Below, in pieces: positions 53,105-62,651 of a stretch of DNA of 64,000 nt. The notes beneath the pieces are model-generated. The model did not search any database. It was given only the letters and a program-made list of their open reading frames with translations, and was not told the origin of the DNA. A program made the position numbers and the translations under genes. This stretch comes from Salinimicrobium soli. GTDB lineage: Bacteria; Bacteroidota; Bacteroidia; Flavobacteriales; Flavobacteriaceae. The stretch's first letter is position 1, and each line of letters begins with the position of its first letter. The stretch covers positions 124,001-188,000 of the forward strand of contig NZ_JBLUWW010000001.1 of the NCBI RefSeq assembly GCF_048323655.1. The letters are read 5' to 3'.

Positions 53105-53437
53105 AATCTTTTTTTTTATTCTTTATCAAATTAATACGTAAAAATAGTCAAATATTTTACCAAACCTTACGCTCAATACATCAGATTTAGTTATCCCTTC
53201 ATTGTGCCGTCTTATTTGCTGCTCCGGAACTCGAAAGTGCAAGACTGCCGAAAAATTAATTTGTAAGAAAAAACTTACAATTATCTCATTTTGAAAGTAG
53301 TTTAATCGGTTCTTTCAGCTCTTCATCGTTTTGTTAAAAAAAAGCCAAAAAATAAGATTTTTTAGTCTTAAATTAACACCGTAAACATTAAAAATAAGCT
53401 TTTAACGGAAAAAATTTACCCCTAAAAATTTTTAATT
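53105..53437. other. AT-rich intergenic region between trxA and a small membrane gene
   Basis: Divergent promoter region of 333 bp. No gene, repeat or convincing TAnnTTTG box was identified. A TTAACGG block at 53402-53408, 30 bp before the plus-strand ATG, is like the end of the 34-bp elements at 39193 and 40034, but the rest does not match. Confidence 0.5.
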
Positions 53438-53581
53438 ATGGCAGTGTTAACTAAGATCTGGGAAGAAAAAACGTATGATTTTTCGCCTGTACAAAAGGCA
53501 GTACTGGGAGTTATACTTTCCTTTATTTTTTCAACAGCCTTACTGGCAATATTTCTATTGTACCTCGAGTTCACCAAATAA
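53438..53581 (+). CDS. Small single-helix membrane protein (47 residues)
   Basis: ATG 53438 opens MAVLTKIWEEKTYDFSPVQKAV, then one strongly hydrophobic helix (LGVILSFIFSTALLAIFLLYLEF) and a TK end. Supported by composition and by the downstream terminator hairpins; homologs not checked. Confidence 0.6.
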   Translation: MAVLTKIWEEKTYDFSPVQKAVLGVILSFIFSTALLAIFLLYLEFTK

Positions 53582-53665
53582 CAGATCTCAGGTTTTAAAA
53601 TAAAACCTGGCTTCATAAGAAATGAGGCCGGGTCTAAATTCCCTACCCCCTACAAAAGATTGCAA

Positions 53666-53707
53666 AAGTAAGGGGAGAATACTTCTTCTCCCCTTACTTT
53701 TTTTAAT
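53666..53707. terminator. Terminator between the small membrane gene and dnaE
   Basis: AAGTAAGGGGAGAA-TACTT-CTTCTCCCCTTACTT followed by TTTTT on the plus strand, 9 bp from the dnaE stop codon; on the minus strand it ends TTTTGC. Serves both convergent genes. Confidence 0.88.
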
Positions 53708-53712
53708 TACTC

Positions 53713-56700
53713 TTAGTTCAGCTTATACAATACCTGCCGTTCTTCCAGAGCATTCAATAACTCCTGAGAGATCTTCACTTTCTGTTTCCTGCTGGGCATA
53801 TGCAACTTTATCCGCTCCTTCATTTCGTAAACCACAAAATTAAGACGATTATCACCGCTATGTTCCTGAAAAAGGTCTTTTAAAGCATCTATTTCTTCTT
53901 CCTGCAGTTCTTCGATATTGAGCTGGATTGTAAGCTTTTTAGCATAGGTTTCCATCACATCATGTAACAACTGCATGTGATTGAACTGCATTCTGGGCTC
54001 TCCTTTCTTTCCCGTGTCTTTATTTGCCCAGCCTTCCTTAACAAAGATTTTGGCATGGATGAAAGAGTTCGGTACCAGAAAATGCCTGTATTTCAGGTAT
54101 TCTTCCTTGAAAAGACGGAACTCAAAAGAATCTGAGTAATCCTCTACCACGAAAGAAGCCCAGCCCTGACCTGTTTTTGAAACCCTGTGCTGCACATCAC
54201 TAATTACTCCCCCAAAGGAAAGTTCTTTGTTCACAGCACGTTCCAGGTCGCTAAAGTCGGCCAGGACGGCATTACAAAAACACTTTAGTTCTGTTTTAAA
54301 GTCATCGAGCGGATGTCCTGAAATATAGATCCCTACCACCTCACGTTCCCGGCGGAGTTTTTCCATAGTTCCCCATTCTTCACAAGGAGGAACAACAGGT
54401 TCCGGTATCTGTACTTCACTGGCATCTCCGAACAAACTTACCTGCGCAGAATTTTCATTTTCCTGGAACTTCGCAGCATATTTTATAGCCTTTTCCAAAA
54501 AGGTAATACCGTCACCTTCATTGTGGAAATACTGAGCACGGTGGGTATTACCAAAACTGTCAAATCCTCCTGCCAAGGCAAGGTTCTCAAAAGCCTTTTT
54601 ATTAGCAGCCCTAAGATCGATCCTCTTTGCCATATCGAAAATGGATTTGTAGGGACCTTTTTCTTTTCTGTTTTCAACAATAGTGTTCACTGCACCGGCG
54701 CCCACTCCTTTTATTGCTCCCATTCCAAACCGCACCGCGTTTTCCTTATTTACCGAAAACTTATAATAGGATTCATTCACATCAGGACCAAGCACCTTCA
54801 GCTTCATGCGTTTACATTCTTCCATGAAGAAGGTCACCTGCTTGATATCATTCATATTATTCGAAAGCACCGCTGCCATATATTCCGCAGGATAATGCGC
54901 TTTTAAATAAGCAGTCTGGTAAGCGATCCAGGCGTAGCAGGTGGAGTGAGATTTATTGAAGGCATAAGAAGCGAATGCTTCCCAGTCTTTCCATATCTTC
55001 TCAAGCACCTCCCGCGGATGACCTTTGGCCTCACCTCCATCGAGGAATTTTGGTTTTAATTCTTCCAGAAGGGAAAATATCTTTTTCCCCATCGCCTTCC
55101 TCAAAACATCGGCTTCACCTTTAGTAAAGCCCGCAAGTTTCTGGGAAAGCAACATCACCTGCTCCTGGTAAACAGTAATTCCGTAGGTTTCTTTCAAATA
55201 CTCCTCCATGGCCGGAAGATCATATACGATCTCTTCCTCACCGTGCTTCCTCGCAATAAAGCTCGGAATGTATTCCATTGGTCCCGGACGGTACAATGCG
55301 TTCATCGCAATAAGGTCATCAAAAACCGTCGGCTTAAGATCCTTCATGTGTTTCTGCATTCCGGGAGATTCATACTGGAAAATCCCTACCGTCTCTCCCC
55401 TTTGGAAGAGCTCATAGGTTTCCTTATCATCTAACGGAAAATTATCTGGATCCAGATTGATCCCGTGCCGTCCTTTCACGATCTTCACGGTATCCTTAAT
55501 AAGGGTAAGGGTCTTCAGACCCAAAAAGTCCATTTTTAGGAGGCCGGCGCTTTCAACGACCGAGTTATCGAACTGGGTCACGTACAGATCGGAATCCTTG
55601 GCAACAGCAACCGGAACAAAATTGGTGATATCACTCGGGGTAATGATCACCCCACAGGCGTGAATCCCTGTATTTCGAACAGAACCTTCCAGAATACGTG
55701 CCTGATTCACTGTTTGTGCCTCCAGGTCATCTCCTTCGGAAATATTCAGAAGTTCGTTTATTTTTTCTACTTCTTCACTTCGGAATTTACTTCTGATCTC
55801 CTTTTCATCCATTCCGAAGATCTTGCTGAGCTTCGTATTCGGGATCAGTTTCGCAATTCGGTCAGCTTCGTTCAACGGAAGATCCAGCACCCGGGCAGTA
55901 TCCCTGATAGATGACTTGGCCGCCATCGTTCCGTAGGTGATGATCTGTGCTACCTGGTTGGCACCATATTTCTTGATCACATAATCCATTACCCGGCTTC
56001 GGCCTTCGTCATCAAAATCAATATCAATATCGGGCATACTCACCCTGTCAGGATTCAGGAATCTCTCAAAAAGCAGATCGTACTTAATAGGATCAATATT
56101 TGTAATTCCCAGACAGTAAGCCACGGCACTACCAGCCGCAGATCCCCTTCCCGGTCCTACGGAAACGTCCATGTTTCTCGCCTCCCTGATGAAATCTTCA
56201 ACAATGAGGAAGTAACCCGGATAGCCTGTATTTTCAATTACAGACAGCTCGAAATCCAGGCGTTCCTTGATCTCAGGGGTGATCTCACCATAGCGCTCTT
56301 TTGCGCCAACATACGTAATGTGCTTTAAATAGGCATTTTCTCCCCGCTTACCACCGTCCTCGGCATCCTCAGGCACCACAAATTCTTCAGGAATGGAAAA
56401 GGCTGGCAACAGTACATCTCGTGCCAGCTCATAAGGTTCGATCTTATCCACCACCTCCTGCACATTGGATATGGCTTCAGGAAGATCTTTAAAAAGCGAC
56501 TTCATTTCTTCGCCGCTCTTGAAATAGTATTCATTGTTCGGCAAGCCGTAACGATAACCGCGGCCGCGACCTATTGGAGTCGCCTGTTTCTCGCCATCTT
56601 TAACGCATAATAAAATATCGTGTGCATTGGCATCTTCCTGCTCACAATAGTAAGTGTTATTGGTAGCCACCAATTTAACATCGTGCTTTTTAGCCAGTTT

Positions 56701-58092
56701 TACCAGCACCGGATTCACCCGGTCCTCGTCCTCCTGATTATGCCTCATCAGCTCCACGTACAGGTCTAGCCCAAACTGTTCTTTCCACCAGAGCAAAGCT
56801 TCTTCAGCCTGATTTTCTCCCACATTCAGCACCTTCCCGGGAACTTCTCCATAGAGGTTTCCGGTAAGGACGATGATATCTTCTTTATACTGTTTTATGA
56901 TCTCCCTGTCAATACGGGGCACGTAATAAAAGCCCTGGGTATAGGCTAAAGATGACATTTTTGCCAGGTTGTGATAGCCCTTTTTATTCTTGGCCAGCAG
57001 CACTACCTGGTAACCATTATCCTTCCGGCTTTTATCTTTATGATTCTCACACACAAAGAACTCGCACCCAATAATGGCTTTTAATTCCCTGGCTTTTGGA
57101 GGTTCGTTGTTTTTCTTCGCTTCGGCATTTTGTGCCTTTACTCCTTTATTATATGCTCCCACTTCTTTTACAAAATGGAAAGCGCCCATCATATTTGCAT
57201 GATCTGTCAATGCAACGGCAGGCATTCCATTTTTTGCAGCCGCGTCAACAAGGTCTTTTATACTGATCGTAGACTGCAAAATTGAAAACTGGCTATGGTT
57301 ATGCAGGTGTGAAAAAGCTACTTCATCCAGCTTTTCCAGGTTCTCTTCGATCTCTTCGGAAGAAATGCCGGTGGTACTTTTCTGAAGCCTTTTCCTGATC
57401 TCTTCGGAAGCTTTCTTAAGGTTAATATGCTTAAGCCCTATGAGCTTTATAGGCTGGGGATTAGCTTCGGAAAAATTCTGAAAATAATCGGGTTTTGCAT
57501 CCAGCTCTTCCGCAGTGAATACCTGTCGCCTTACCAGCTCCAGGAAACAACGGGTGGTTGCCTCCACATCGGCCGTGGCATTGTGGGCTTCGGAAAAAGT
57601 TTCCTCAAAAAGGTATTCGTGAAGTTCGGTCAGGGTTGGTAGTTTGAATTTTCCACCTCTACCTCCCGGAATACAACACAATTGTGCTGTCACTTCAGTA
57701 CACGTATCCAACACCGGAAGCTCCTGCAGGGAAGTACCCATTTGTGCCCGATGGAATTCCGCCCCCATAATATTGACATCAAACCCAACATTCTGACCTA
57801 CCACAAATTTTGAACGGGAGAGGGCAATGTTGAATTTTTCCAGCACCTCTTTAAGGGAGATCCCCTGTTCCTGTGCCAGCTCTGTCGAGATCCCGTGAAC
57901 CTGTTCGGCATCAAAGGGAATATTAAACCCTTCAGGCTTCACCAGGTAATCCTGATGTTCGATCACCCGCCCCAGTTCATCATGCAACTGCCAGGCGATC
58001 TGTATACAGCGAGGCCAGTTGTCAGAATCGGTTAAAGGAGCATCCCAGCGCTTTGGAAGGCCGGTAGTTTCAGTGTCAAAAATCAGGTACAT
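53713..58092 (-). CDS. dnaE: DNA polymerase III alpha subunit with N-terminal DnaQ-type exonuclease
   Basis: 1459 residues. Residues 1-175 are a DEDD 3'-5' exonuclease (MYLIFDTETTGLP with Asp6 and Glu8; FVVGQNVGFD; EAHNATADVEATTRC), the proofreading domain usually encoded separately as epsilon. A linker leads to the PHP domain near residue 262 (FSHLHNHSQFSIL), then the polymerase with PDIDIDF (Asp688, Asp690, Asp692) and KMDFLGLKTL, HhH motifs (FGMGAIKGVGAGAV) and a C-terminal OB fold. It is the replicative polymerase; exonuclease fusion is known in Bacteroidota. The shorter dnaE2 product at 20480-23497 has no exonuclease. Confidence 0.95.
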   Translation of the reverse strand: MYLIFDTETTGLPKRWDAPLTDSDNWPRCIQIAWQLHDELGRVIEHQDYLVKPEGFNIPFDAEQVHGISTELAQEQGISLKEVLEKFNIALSRSKFVVGQNVGFDVNIMGAEFHRAQMGTSLQELPVLDTCTEVTAQLCCIPGGRGGKFKLPTLTELHEYLFEETFSEAHNATADVEATTRCFLELVRRQVFTAEELDAKPDYFQNFSEANPQPIKLIGLKHINLKKASEEIRKRLQKSTTGISSEEIEENLEKLDEVAFSHLHNHSQFSILQSTISIKDLVDAAAKNGMPAVALTDHANMMGAFHFVKEVGAYNKGVKAQNAEAKKNNEPPKARELKAIIGCEFFVCENHKDKSRKDNGYQVVLLAKNKKGYHNLAKMSSLAYTQGFYYVPRIDREIIKQYKEDIIVLTGNLYGEVPGKVLNVGENQAEEALLWWKEQFGLDLYVELMRHNQEDEDRVNPVLVKLAKKHDVKLVATNNTYYCEQEDANAHDILLCVKDGEKQATPIGRGRGYRYGLPNNEYYFKSGEEMKSLFKDLPEAISNVQEVVDKIEPYELARDVLLPAFSIPEEFVVPEDAEDGGKRGENAYLKHITYVGAKERYGEITPEIKERLDFELSVIENTGYPGYFLIVEDFIREARNMDVSVGPGRGSAAGSAVAYCLGITNIDPIKYDLLFERFLNPDRVSMPDIDIDFDDEGRSRVMDYVIKKYGANQVAQIITYGTMAAKSSIRDTARVLDLPLNEADRIAKLIPNTKLSKIFGMDEKEIRSKFRSEEVEKINELLNISEGDDLEAQTVNQARILEGSVRNTGIHACGVIITPSDITNFVPVAVAKDSDLYVTQFDNSVVESAGLLKMDFLGLKTLTLIKDTVKIVKGRHGINLDPDNFPLDDKETYELFQRGETVGIFQYESPGMQKHMKDLKPTVFDDLIAMNALYRPGPMEYIPSFIARKHGEEEIVYDLPAMEEYLKETYGITVYQEQVMLLSQKLAGFTKGEADVLRKAMGKKIFSLLEELKPKFLDGGEAKGHPREVLEKIWKDWEAFASYAFNKSHSTCYAWIAYQTAYLKAHYPAEYMAAVLSNNMNDIKQVTFFMEECKRMKLKVLGPDVNESYYKFSVNKENAVRFGMGAIKGVGAGAVNTIVENRKEKGPYKSIFDMAKRIDLRAANKKAFENLALAGGFDSFGNTHRAQYFHNEGDGITFLEKAIKYAAKFQENENSAQVSLFGDASEVQIPEPVVPPCEEWGTMEKLRREREVVGIYISGHPLDDFKTELKCFCNAVLADFSDLERAVNKELSFGGVISDVQHRVSKTGQGWASFVVEDYSDSFEFRLFKEEYLKYRHFLVPNSFIHAKIFVKEGWANKDTGKKGEPRMQFNHMQLLHDVMETYAKKLTIQLNIEELQEEEIDALKDLFQEHSGDNRLNFVVYEMKERIKLHMPSRKQKVKISQELLNALEERQVLYKLN

Positions 58093-58234
58093 AAAATGGT
58101 ATTTTTAGAGGCTTTTCAGCTGATTATGAGAATCAACCGACAATTTATCTGCAACAAATAAGGAGGTAAAAATAAGGATAATTTTATGGCCCTGCAGCGA
58201 AACTTTTCAGGAATTATTAACGTTCAAAAATGAC

Positions 58235-58265
58235 AAAACCTCCGGGATCTGTTCCCGGAGGTTTT
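58235..58265 (-). terminator. Terminator of the DUF2383-like gene
   Basis: AAAACCTCCGGGA-ACAG-TCCCGGAGGTTTT with a T-rich tail on the minus strand, 31 bp after the stop codon at 58296. Confidence 0.88.
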
Positions 58266-58295
58266 GCAAAATATTCTATATATGAAAAACGATTT

Positions 58296-58778
58296 TTAGT
58301 CCCTTCTCTCTTCCAGATCTTTAACTTCTTTCAAAGATCTTTCTATCGCGTTACGCTGTTTGATCAACAGGTTCTCGGTAGAAGGAGGGAAATTCGTTTT
58401 ATCGATCGCTTCATTGTAATCTTCAACCGCAGCTCTTTCTCCACGAATAGCCTCTTCCAGCACGCTTTCTTCTTTATCACTGGTAAGGGCCGCTTTAAGA
58501 TCCATCCAGGCGCGATGTGCATCGGCTGTAAAGCTGGATCCTTTATCAGGAGTTTCCCCGAAATTTCGGATCTCAGATTTCAATTCGTGTCCGAAATCGT
58601 AACGTTGTTGAGCTTTTTGTTTAAAGAATTCCTTTAAACGTTGGTTCTTTATGTCATTTGCTGCATTCTTATAGCCTTTTTCGGCATCATAATTCTTCTC
58701 CAGCAAATCGTTCAATCTGTCTGCCATTTCTTTTGTGTGACTCATAATCTCTTTCATTTTGGTTAAACATTCTTTCAT
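58296..58778 (-). CDS. PA2169/DUF2383 four-helix-bundle stress protein
   Basis: 160 residues from ATG 58778, chosen because AAAAAG precedes it; the ATG at 58757 is possible and the frame extends to 58850 with no resemblance to the family. LNDLLEKNYDAEKGYKNAA, KEFFKQKAQQRYDFGHELKSEI and ALTSDKEESVLEEAIRGERAAVEDYNEA follow the ferritin-like DUF2383 pattern with conserved acidic residues. Such genes are typically induced in stress and stationary phase (family knowledge, inferred here). Confidence 0.85.
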   Translation of the reverse strand: MKECLTKMKEIMSHTKEMADRLNDLLEKNYDAEKGYKNAANDIKNQRLKEFFKQKAQQRYDFGHELKSEIRNFGETPDKGSSFTADAHRAWMDLKAALTSDKEESVLEEAIRGERAAVEDYNEAIDKTNFPPSTENLLIKQRNAIERSLKEVKDLEERRD

Positions 58779-58966
58779 TTGGTCTTTTTCAACCTTTCCC
58801 AATATAAGCCTAAATTCCGTCGAATCCCCATGTTTAACAAGGTTTAGCACTCCTTAACGCCACTTTAGAATGAAGAGGTATATGGAGGATTTTTTGTCAA
58901 TTTACTCACAATATTTACCCTCTAATTTTTTTGCTAACCTCCTTATTAACAATAAAAAATAAATAG

Positions 58967-58974
58967 TATCTTTG
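58967..58974 (+). promoter_or_regulatory. rpsP promoter -7 box (TATCTTTG)
   Basis: Exact TAnnTTTG match, followed by CAGCC as in many flavobacterial promoters, 46 bp before the rpsP ATG. Upstream DNA is A-rich. A -33 TTG at standard spacing is not distinct. Confidence 0.65.
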
Positions 58975-58991
58975 CAGCCTTATTAATAATC

Positions 58992-59006
58992 GGGGTCGGG
59001 AACCCC
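58992..59006 (+). promoter_or_regulatory. Small hairpin in the rpsP leader
   Basis: GGGGT-CGGGA-ACCCC, a five-pair stem ending 14 bp before the rpsP ATG. Close enough to the start codon to affect translation initiation; function unproven. Confidence 0.4.
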
Positions 59007-59020
59007 ACAAATTAATTTTT

Positions 59021-59590
59021 ATGCCAGTAAAAATAAGATTACAAAGACACGGTAAAAAAGGGAAGCCTTTTTTCTGGATTGTTGCCGCTGATGCGCGTGC
59101 AAAAAGAGATGGTAAATTCCTTGAGAAATTGGGTATTTACAATCCAACTACCAATCCTGCTACTATCGAATTGGATGTTGACAGTTCTGTAAAATGGTTA
59201 CAGAATGGTGCACAACCAACAGATACTGCTAGGGCTATTCTTTCTTACAAAGGTGCTTTGCTTAAGAACCACCTTGCTGCTGGAGTTAGAAAAGGTGCTT
59301 TGACTGAAGAGCAGGCTGAAGAGAAATTCCAGGCCTGGGTTTCAGAAAAAGAAGGAAAAGTAGAGTCTAAAAAAGAAAATTTAAGCAAAGAGAAAGAGGC
59401 TGAAAAAGCTAAAGCTCTTGAAGCTGAAAAAGAAGTGAACGCAAAGCGTGAAGCTGAAGCTGCCGCTGCTGCACAACCTGAAGTAGAAGAAACTACTGAA
59501 GATCAGGAAGCTACTGCTGCAAGCGAAACAGACGAAGCGACTGCTGAAGAAGCTAAGGCTGACGAAAAACAAGATCAGGCAGGATCTTAA
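59021..59590 (+). CDS. rpsP: 30S ribosomal protein S16 with long acidic tail
   Basis: 189 residues against about 80-90 for E. coli S16. Residues 1-85 are canonical (MPVKIRLQRHGKKGKPFFWIV, LGIYNPTTNPATI, VKWLQNGAQPTDTARAIL). The remaining 100 residues are a Lys/Glu/Ala-rich, low-complexity coil ending in an acidic tail (EETTEDQEATAASE). Extended S16 proteins are seen in Bacteroidota. First gene of the rpsP-rimM unit, 18 bp before rimM. Confidence 0.95.
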   Translation: MPVKIRLQRHGKKGKPFFWIVAADARAKRDGKFLEKLGIYNPTTNPATIELDVDSSVKWLQNGAQPTDTARAILSYKGALLKNHLAAGVRKGALTEEQAEEKFQAWVSEKEGKVESKKENLSKEKEAEKAKALEAEKEVNAKREAEAAAAAQPEVEETTEDQEATAASETDEATAEEAKADEKQDQAGS

Positions 59591-59608
59591 TTTCTTTACT
59601 GACGAAAA

Positions 59609-60133
59609 ATGACAAAAGAAGAATGCTTCTATCTTGGCAGGATCGTTAGTAAATTCAGTTTTAAGGGAGAGGTGTTGATAAAACTCGACACCGATGAACC
59701 CGAAAGTTATTTAGAAATGGAATCAGTTTTTGTCGAATACGACAATAATCTGGTTCCATTTTTTATTGAAAGAAGCTCTCTTCAAAAAAGCAACCTGCTA
59801 AGGGTGAAATTTGAAGAGGTAGATTCTGAGGAAGACGCAGAAGACCTTATAAAATGCGATCTTTATTTGCCCCTTACCCTACTTCCGGAACTGGGCGATG
59901 ACCAATTTTACTACCACGAGATCATCGGATTCACCGTTGAAGATGTCAACTATGGAACAGTTGGGGTACTTTCCGGTGTCAATGACACTACTACCCAAGC
60001 TCTTTTCGAGATCGAAAAAGATGGAAAACAGATCCTCATTCCCATGAATGAGCAGTTCCTGAAAAAAGTAGATAAAAAGAACAAAAAGATCATCGTGGAA
60101 ACTCCTGAAGGGCTCATTGATCTCTATCTTTAA
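59609..60133 (+). CDS. rimM: Ribosome maturation factor RimM
   Basis: 174 residues. The N-terminal barrel (FYLGRIVSKFSFKGEVLIKLDTD) and the PRC-barrel C-domain (YYHEIIGFTVEDVNYGTVGVL, ILIPMNEQFLKKVDKKNKKI) are complete. RimM binds S19 in 30S assembly. Directly follows rpsP as in most bacteria. Confidence 0.95.
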   Translation: MTKEECFYLGRIVSKFSFKGEVLIKLDTDEPESYLEMESVFVEYDNNLVPFFIERSSLQKSNLLRVKFEEVDSEEDAEDLIKCDLYLPLTLLPELGDDQFYYHEIIGFTVEDVNYGTVGVLSGVNDTTTQALFEIEKDGKQILIPMNEQFLKKVDKKNKKIIVETPEGLIDLYL

Positions 60134-60339
60134 GTTTTAAATTTCAGGGTTCCATATTCCAATTTGTCCTTATTAGAATATACCTTCGCCTCCAGTACAG
60201 TTGAAAGGGAAGCAAAATATTGCTCAATTTTTTGATTACCAGATTGTTAGGTTATCTAAAATTTTTTACCTTTAATACCATCCCTACACGATTACCCCTA
60301 CACTTGTTTTTTCCAGATAATAATTAAAACTCCATAATT

Positions 60340-60867
60340 ATGAGAAAATGGGTCTACATCATCTTTTTTACATGTGTAGGATTAACATCTTGTGAGAAAG
60401 AAAACACAGAGGAATTACTGGAATCGGAAGATCTACTAGCATCCCAGGAATATTTTCGAGCCAAAATAAACGGCAAAGATTTTGAAGTTACGGATCCTGA
60501 AAACATGAGAGGCTTTGTTTATCCCGATCCGCGATCGGAAATAATGACATTTGATCTTATTGGATGGAGGGAAGAAGGAGATGATTATGAAGAGTTAAAT
60601 TTTAAAATTTGTTTTTATGATGGTCCAGGCATTTATTACACTGGGGTTACAACTTCAGTAAGTTGGGCCGATTACTATAAAAATTGGGATACCTGGTTCA
60701 ATGACCCCCTTCTTGAAGATCCAGGACAGGTCGTAGTAGAAGAACAAACTGAAAATTTTATTTCAGGAACATTCCAATTTAATGCTTATAGCTACGAAAT
60801 CGAATCATTTGTATACGTGGAGGGAGAATTTAAAGTGCTGCTCGAAAAAAGTGTTTACGAGGATTAA
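60340..60867 (+). CDS. Hypothetical lipoprotein (DUF6252-like)
   Basis: 175 residues. Lipobox in FTCVGLTSCEKE (Cys18). The mature protein opens with YFRAKINGKDFEV and includes ISGTFQFNAYS, a pattern seen in small Bacteroidota lipoproteins of the DUF6252 kind (assignment uncertain). It sits between rimM and trmN6 with its own 206-bp upstream gap. Confidence 0.65.
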   Translation: MRKWVYIIFFTCVGLTSCEKENTEELLESEDLLASQEYFRAKINGKDFEVTDPENMRGFVYPDPRSEIMTFDLIGWREEGDDYEELNFKICFYDGPGIYYTGVTTSVSWADYYKNWDTWFNDPLLEDPGQVVVEEQTENFISGTFQFNAYSYEIESFVYVEGEFKVLLEKSVYED

Positions 60868-60884
60868 CCGATAAATCATTTTTT

Positions 60885-60917
60885 TTGTAGCTCAGAGTTT
60901 TGGGATTGTTACTTTTG
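60885..60917 (+). promoter_or_regulatory. trmN6 promoter (TTG ... TACTTTTG)
   Basis: A -33 type TTG at 60885-60887, preceded by T6, and a -7 box TACTTTTG at 60910-60917 are separated by 22 bp; the start codon lies 19 bp further. Both elements fit Bacteroidota sigma-A promoters. Confidence 0.6.
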
Positions 60918-60936
60918 AAAACTTTAATGTCCAAAC

Positions 60937-61656
60937 ATGAGCAAACCTTTCCATTTCAAGCACTTCACCATTCACCAGGACAAAACTGCCATGAAAATTG
61001 GCACTGACGGAGTTTTGCTGGGGGCATGGGTATCACTGGAACACGAACCTTTTTCAATACTTGATATTGGCGCAGGTACCGGAGTGATCGCTTTGATGCT
61101 GGCACAACGTTCTTCTGCGGAATTAATCGATGCTTTGGAAATAGACGAGAATGCTTATGAACAGGCAGTAGAGAACTTTGAGAACAGTGACTGGGGAGAT
61201 AGGCTTTTTTGCTATCATGCCGCTTTCGACGAATTCGTGGAGGAGATGCAGGATGAAGAAAAATATGACCTGATCATTTCCAATCCGCCGTTCTATTCAG
61301 CGAATTATTCCTCAGGAGATACCCAGCGAGACCAGGCACGGTTTGCTGAGGCACTTCCTTTTGACGAACTGTTAGAAGGGGTTTCCCTTCTCCTCTCAAA
61401 AAGTGGGAAATTTAGTGTCATTATTCCGTCATCCGAAGAAGACCATTTCCTTGCGATCGCAAAGCAGTTCAAGCTTTACCCTCACCGAATCACAAGGGTA
61501 AAGGGCGATAAAAATTCCGAAGTAAAACGAAGCTTACTGGAACTGGGGTTTTCTGAAAAGGATTACACCCCAAAAGAATTGATCATTGAAGACACTCGTC
61601 ACAATTACACCCCGGAATACGTCAATTTGGTGAAAGATTTTTATTTGAAAATGTGA
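60937..61656 (+). CDS. trmN6: tRNA1(Val) (adenine37-N6)-methyltransferase
   Basis: 239 residues. SAM-binding motif ILDIGAGTGVIALMLAQ and the N6-adenine catalytic motif NPPFY (in LIISNPPFYSAN). KIGTDGVLLGAWV is the characteristic YfiC/TrmN6 N-terminal block. Modifies A37 of tRNA1-Val. Confidence 0.92.
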   Translation: MSKPFHFKHFTIHQDKTAMKIGTDGVLLGAWVSLEHEPFSILDIGAGTGVIALMLAQRSSAELIDALEIDENAYEQAVENFENSDWGDRLFCYHAAFDEFVEEMQDEEKYDLIISNPPFYSANYSSGDTQRDQARFAEALPFDELLEGVSLLLSKSGKFSVIIPSSEEDHFLAIAKQFKLYPHRITRVKGDKNSEVKRSLLELGFSEKDYTPKELIIEDTRHNYTPEYVNLVKDFYLKM

Positions 61657-61740
61657 GGTCCCAAAGAATGCGACACCTTCAGGGTCGTAGTCAATCGGGC
61701 TCCTTGATTTACAAATATTTCATCCCTTCGGGATGATCTT

Positions 61741-62460
61741 TCAGCTTAATCTTTGTTTCTAATTCTGCATTTGAAGAATGGTTCTTAAAGGGTTGTAAAA
61801 ACACTTTTTAGACTGAACCCGAAGGGTTCATATAATTATAATTCCAAGACACTATAGAATCCAACGACCCCGAAGGGGTTCGCACCTACGTGTATTCTGA
61901 GTTCTTATGTGTGTCAACACTTCGGAATGATTTTTCAGCTTAATCTTTGTTTCTAATTCTGCATTTGAAGAATGGTTCTTCAAGGGTTGTAAAAACACTT
62001 TTTAGACTGAACCCAAAGGGTTCATATAATTATAATTCCAAAACACTGTAGAATCTACCGACCCGGAAGGGTTCGCACCTACGTGTATTCTGAGTTCTTA
62101 TGTGTGTCAACACTTCGGGATGATTTTTCAGCTTAATCTTTGTTTCTAATGATGCATTCGAAGAATGGTTCAAGGGTGAAAATAGTTTGTATGGTGAACC
62201 CGAAGGGTTCATATAATTATAACACCACGCTCCCTTATGTGACAACGACCCCGAAGGGGTCGAACCTACACCCTTATGTTTTTACTAAAATTTCATCTAT
62301 TTGGTATGATCTAATAGCTAAAACCATTCTTGATAAGTTCTGGATTCCAAAAATGATATTCCCGGGCTGAAAAAATTCAGGTTAGGCTGAACCCGAAGGG
62401 TTCAAATAATTATAATTCCACAACTCGTTATGATATCACGACCCCGAAGGGGTCGCACCT
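61741..62460. repeat. 193-bp tandem repeat array with GAA-capped palindromes
   Basis: Three units beginning at TCAGCTTAATCTTTG (61741, 61935 and 62128; spacing 194 and 193 bp), the third truncated, plus a partial fourth near 62385-62460. Each holds TGAACCC-GAA-GGGTTCA (for example 61814-61830) and GACCCC-GAA-GGGGTC, with ACCTACGTGTATTCTGAG after the second. Occupies the gap 61657-62651. No gene is supported; short frames in it are repeat artefacts. Confidence 0.85.
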
Positions 62461-62651
62461 TCATTCTAAATTCCTCAAATAATTCTTCACCACCGGTGGA
62501 AGTGATACGGTCTCTTAGATCTATAACCGAACCCTTAAAGTGTTTATTCCTTAAAAAATTCCCTGTTTTACGAACACTTCTGTATTTCCTGCTTGTCCCT
62601 AATTTCTGATTGCTTAATTTTACTATCCAGACAAACAGAAACTAACACGTA

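Noticed and set aside
61741..62460. Possible CRISPR array
   Set aside because: The repeats are spaced by about 193 bp, the intervening sequence is itself repeated, and there are no cas genes.
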